From contig JBEKHI010000115.1 of assembly GCA_050012355.1 (NCBI GenBank), forward strand, positions 1 to 20,109: a DNA stretch of 20,109 nt, read 5' to 3'. Under the pieces are notes generated by a model, which was not told where the DNA came from, searched no databases, and saw nothing but the letters and a program-made list of their open reading frames with translations. Below, piece by piece: positions 19,438-20,109 of the stretch. Each line of letters opens with the position of its first letter. Within the stretch, counting starts at the first letter, position 1. A program made the translations under genes and the position numbers. The stretch is from JBEKHI01 sp050012355. Lineage in GTDB: Bacteria; Actinomycetota; Actinomycetes; Streptosporangiales; Streptosporangiaceae.

Positions 19438-20109
19438 ATGGTAGAGCGCCACGATATGTCCGCCTTTCCTCTAACGCACGGTAACCACGAGCGCCGCCCG
19501 GAGGGTGACGGCGGAACATTAACGTGGTGGCGGGCTCGATCGTGGCGTAAGGATCTAGCCGTTCTGGCCCGCATCCGGCATGGCCTGAAGATGCTCGACG
19601 GAGACGACCCACCGCCATCGGAACAGGATGTGCCGCCCGGCTTGGGGTCTTCCGCCGCGCAACCCCTTGCCGCTCCGACGACGCTCGCCCCGCCACCGGC
19701 AACCCGGTCCCGGACAACGCCACCACCGTCCCCGGCGGGAGGGGCGCCTTCCGAAACGGCCGCGCCATCATGGCATCCGTTCGCGTCGCCCTCGGCTGTC
19801 GGGCCGCACACCACCGGAACGGGACTCCCCGCGGGGGCGAGAGTCACTCCGGTGCGGCACCAATCCGCTGTGCGGTCCGGAACTGCCGAACGGCCCGGAA
19901 CTGCCGAACCGCCGGGAGCCATCGCGCGGCCTGAGACCCGTGTGCCGCCGGGAGCCGCCGAACGGGCGGGTACCGCGGACCGGGTGGGAGCCGCTGAACT
20001 GCCCGGAGCCGCCGAACAGGCGGGGGCACCCGATCGCCCGGGGGCCGCCGAACGCGAGGGGCTCGCCGATCGGCCAGAGGTCGCCGAACGGGGAGAGAGC
20101 GGCGAACGG
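19438..20109 (+). CDS. Protein with hexapeptide repeats, 3' end beyond the window
   Basis: From ATG 19438, with GGAGAGGAAGG just upstream (19423-19433), a frame of 224 codons runs to the right edge without a stop. Residues 1-55 include a Trp/Arg-rich amphipathic stretch (LTWWRARSWRKDLAVLARIRHGLKML); residues 56-145 are a Pro/Ala/Ser/Thr-rich, probably disordered region; residues 146-224 are at least 13 consecutive six-residue repeats of consensus (R/P)PGAAE. There is no signal peptide or transmembrane segment in the visible part. I recognise no family; function depends on the unseen C-terminus. The visible part looks like a cytoplasmic N-terminal region with a flexible or coiled spacer. Confidence 0.75.
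   Translation, partial: MVERHDMSAFPLTHGNHERRPEGDGGTLTWWRARSWRKDLAVLARIRHGLKMLDGDDPPPSEQDVPPGLGSSAAQPLAAPTTLAPPPATRSRTTPPPSPAGGAPSETAAPSWHPFASPSAVGPHTTGTGLPAGARVTPVRHQSAVRSGTAERPGTAEPPGAIARPETRVPPGAAERAGTADRVGAAELPGAAEQAGAPDRPGAAEREGLADRPEVAERGESGER
19873..20109 (+). repeat. 18-bp coding tandem repeats (hexapeptide array)
   Basis: Thirteen 18-bp units run from 19873 to 20106, for example RPGTAE, PPGAAE, RAGTAD, LPGAAE, RPGAAE and RPEVAE, and the array continues at the window edge. Units keep glycine at position 3, alanine at 5 and an acidic residue at 6 in most copies, while the DNA has diverged, suggesting selection on the peptide pattern. Confidence 0.85.

Noticed and set aside
19068..19922. 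Minus-strand open frame of 284 codons
   Set aside because: Spans the AT-rich non-coding region and the antisense of the repeat-protein gene, with no coding pattern.
1..20109. rRNA and tRNA genes
   Set aside because: No rRNA-like stretch or convincing tRNA cloverleaf was noticed on either strand by eye.

Overview
The window is high-GC DNA (strong G/C bias at third codon positions, many GTG/TTG starts) with gene families typical of filamentous Actinomycetota: Tat lipoprotein solute-binding protein, LuxR-type NB-ARC regulator, DUF6230/DUF6114 pair, several TetR regulators, and FHA proteins. A soil streptomycete-like or streptosporangiales-like organism fits, but I cannot name a genus. I see no rRNA, tRNA, CRISPR array, transposase or phage gene. 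Everything here is read by eye from the sequence; family calls rest on recognised motifs, not on searches.

Region 1 (1-6687) looks like a plant-glycan utilisation locus. A GH2 beta-galactosidase gene (cut by the left edge) diverges from a tightly overlapping three-gene operon: sugar-binding lipoprotein, GH127 beta-L-arabinofuranosidase and exported SGNH/GDSL hydrolase. The 193-bp divergent region carries a consensus promoter and two palindromes placed like operators. The ABC permeases expected beside the binding protein are absent from the window.

Region 2 (6680-10994) holds a small GtrA-like membrane protein, a large LuxR/NB-ARC regulator and a PfkB sugar kinase. Between regulator and kinase is a decayed stretch with the first 57 codons of a GH4 6-phospho-glycosidase gene and a lipoprotein signal-peptide-like fragment, so a gene-loss event seems to have occurred there.

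Region 3 (10991-15018) is an envelope-type region. It contains DUF6114 and DUF6230 membrane proteins under a TetR regulator, a divergent secreted four-cysteine protein, and a second TetR gene diverging from two very small membrane proteins across a clear inverted-repeat operator. A related 31-bp sequence occurs on both sides of this second cassette.

Region 4 (15206-17646) has a membrane-anchored FHA protein, a soluble partner protein, an array of four 11-bp repeats, and a secreted six-cysteine protein whose ribosome binding site can pair with an upstream sequence. Region 5 (17819-20109) has a LigJ-type 4-oxalomesaconate hydratase without pathway neighbours, about 600 bp of non-coding DNA with short palindromes, and the start of a gene with at least 13 hexapeptide repeats that runs off the right edge.
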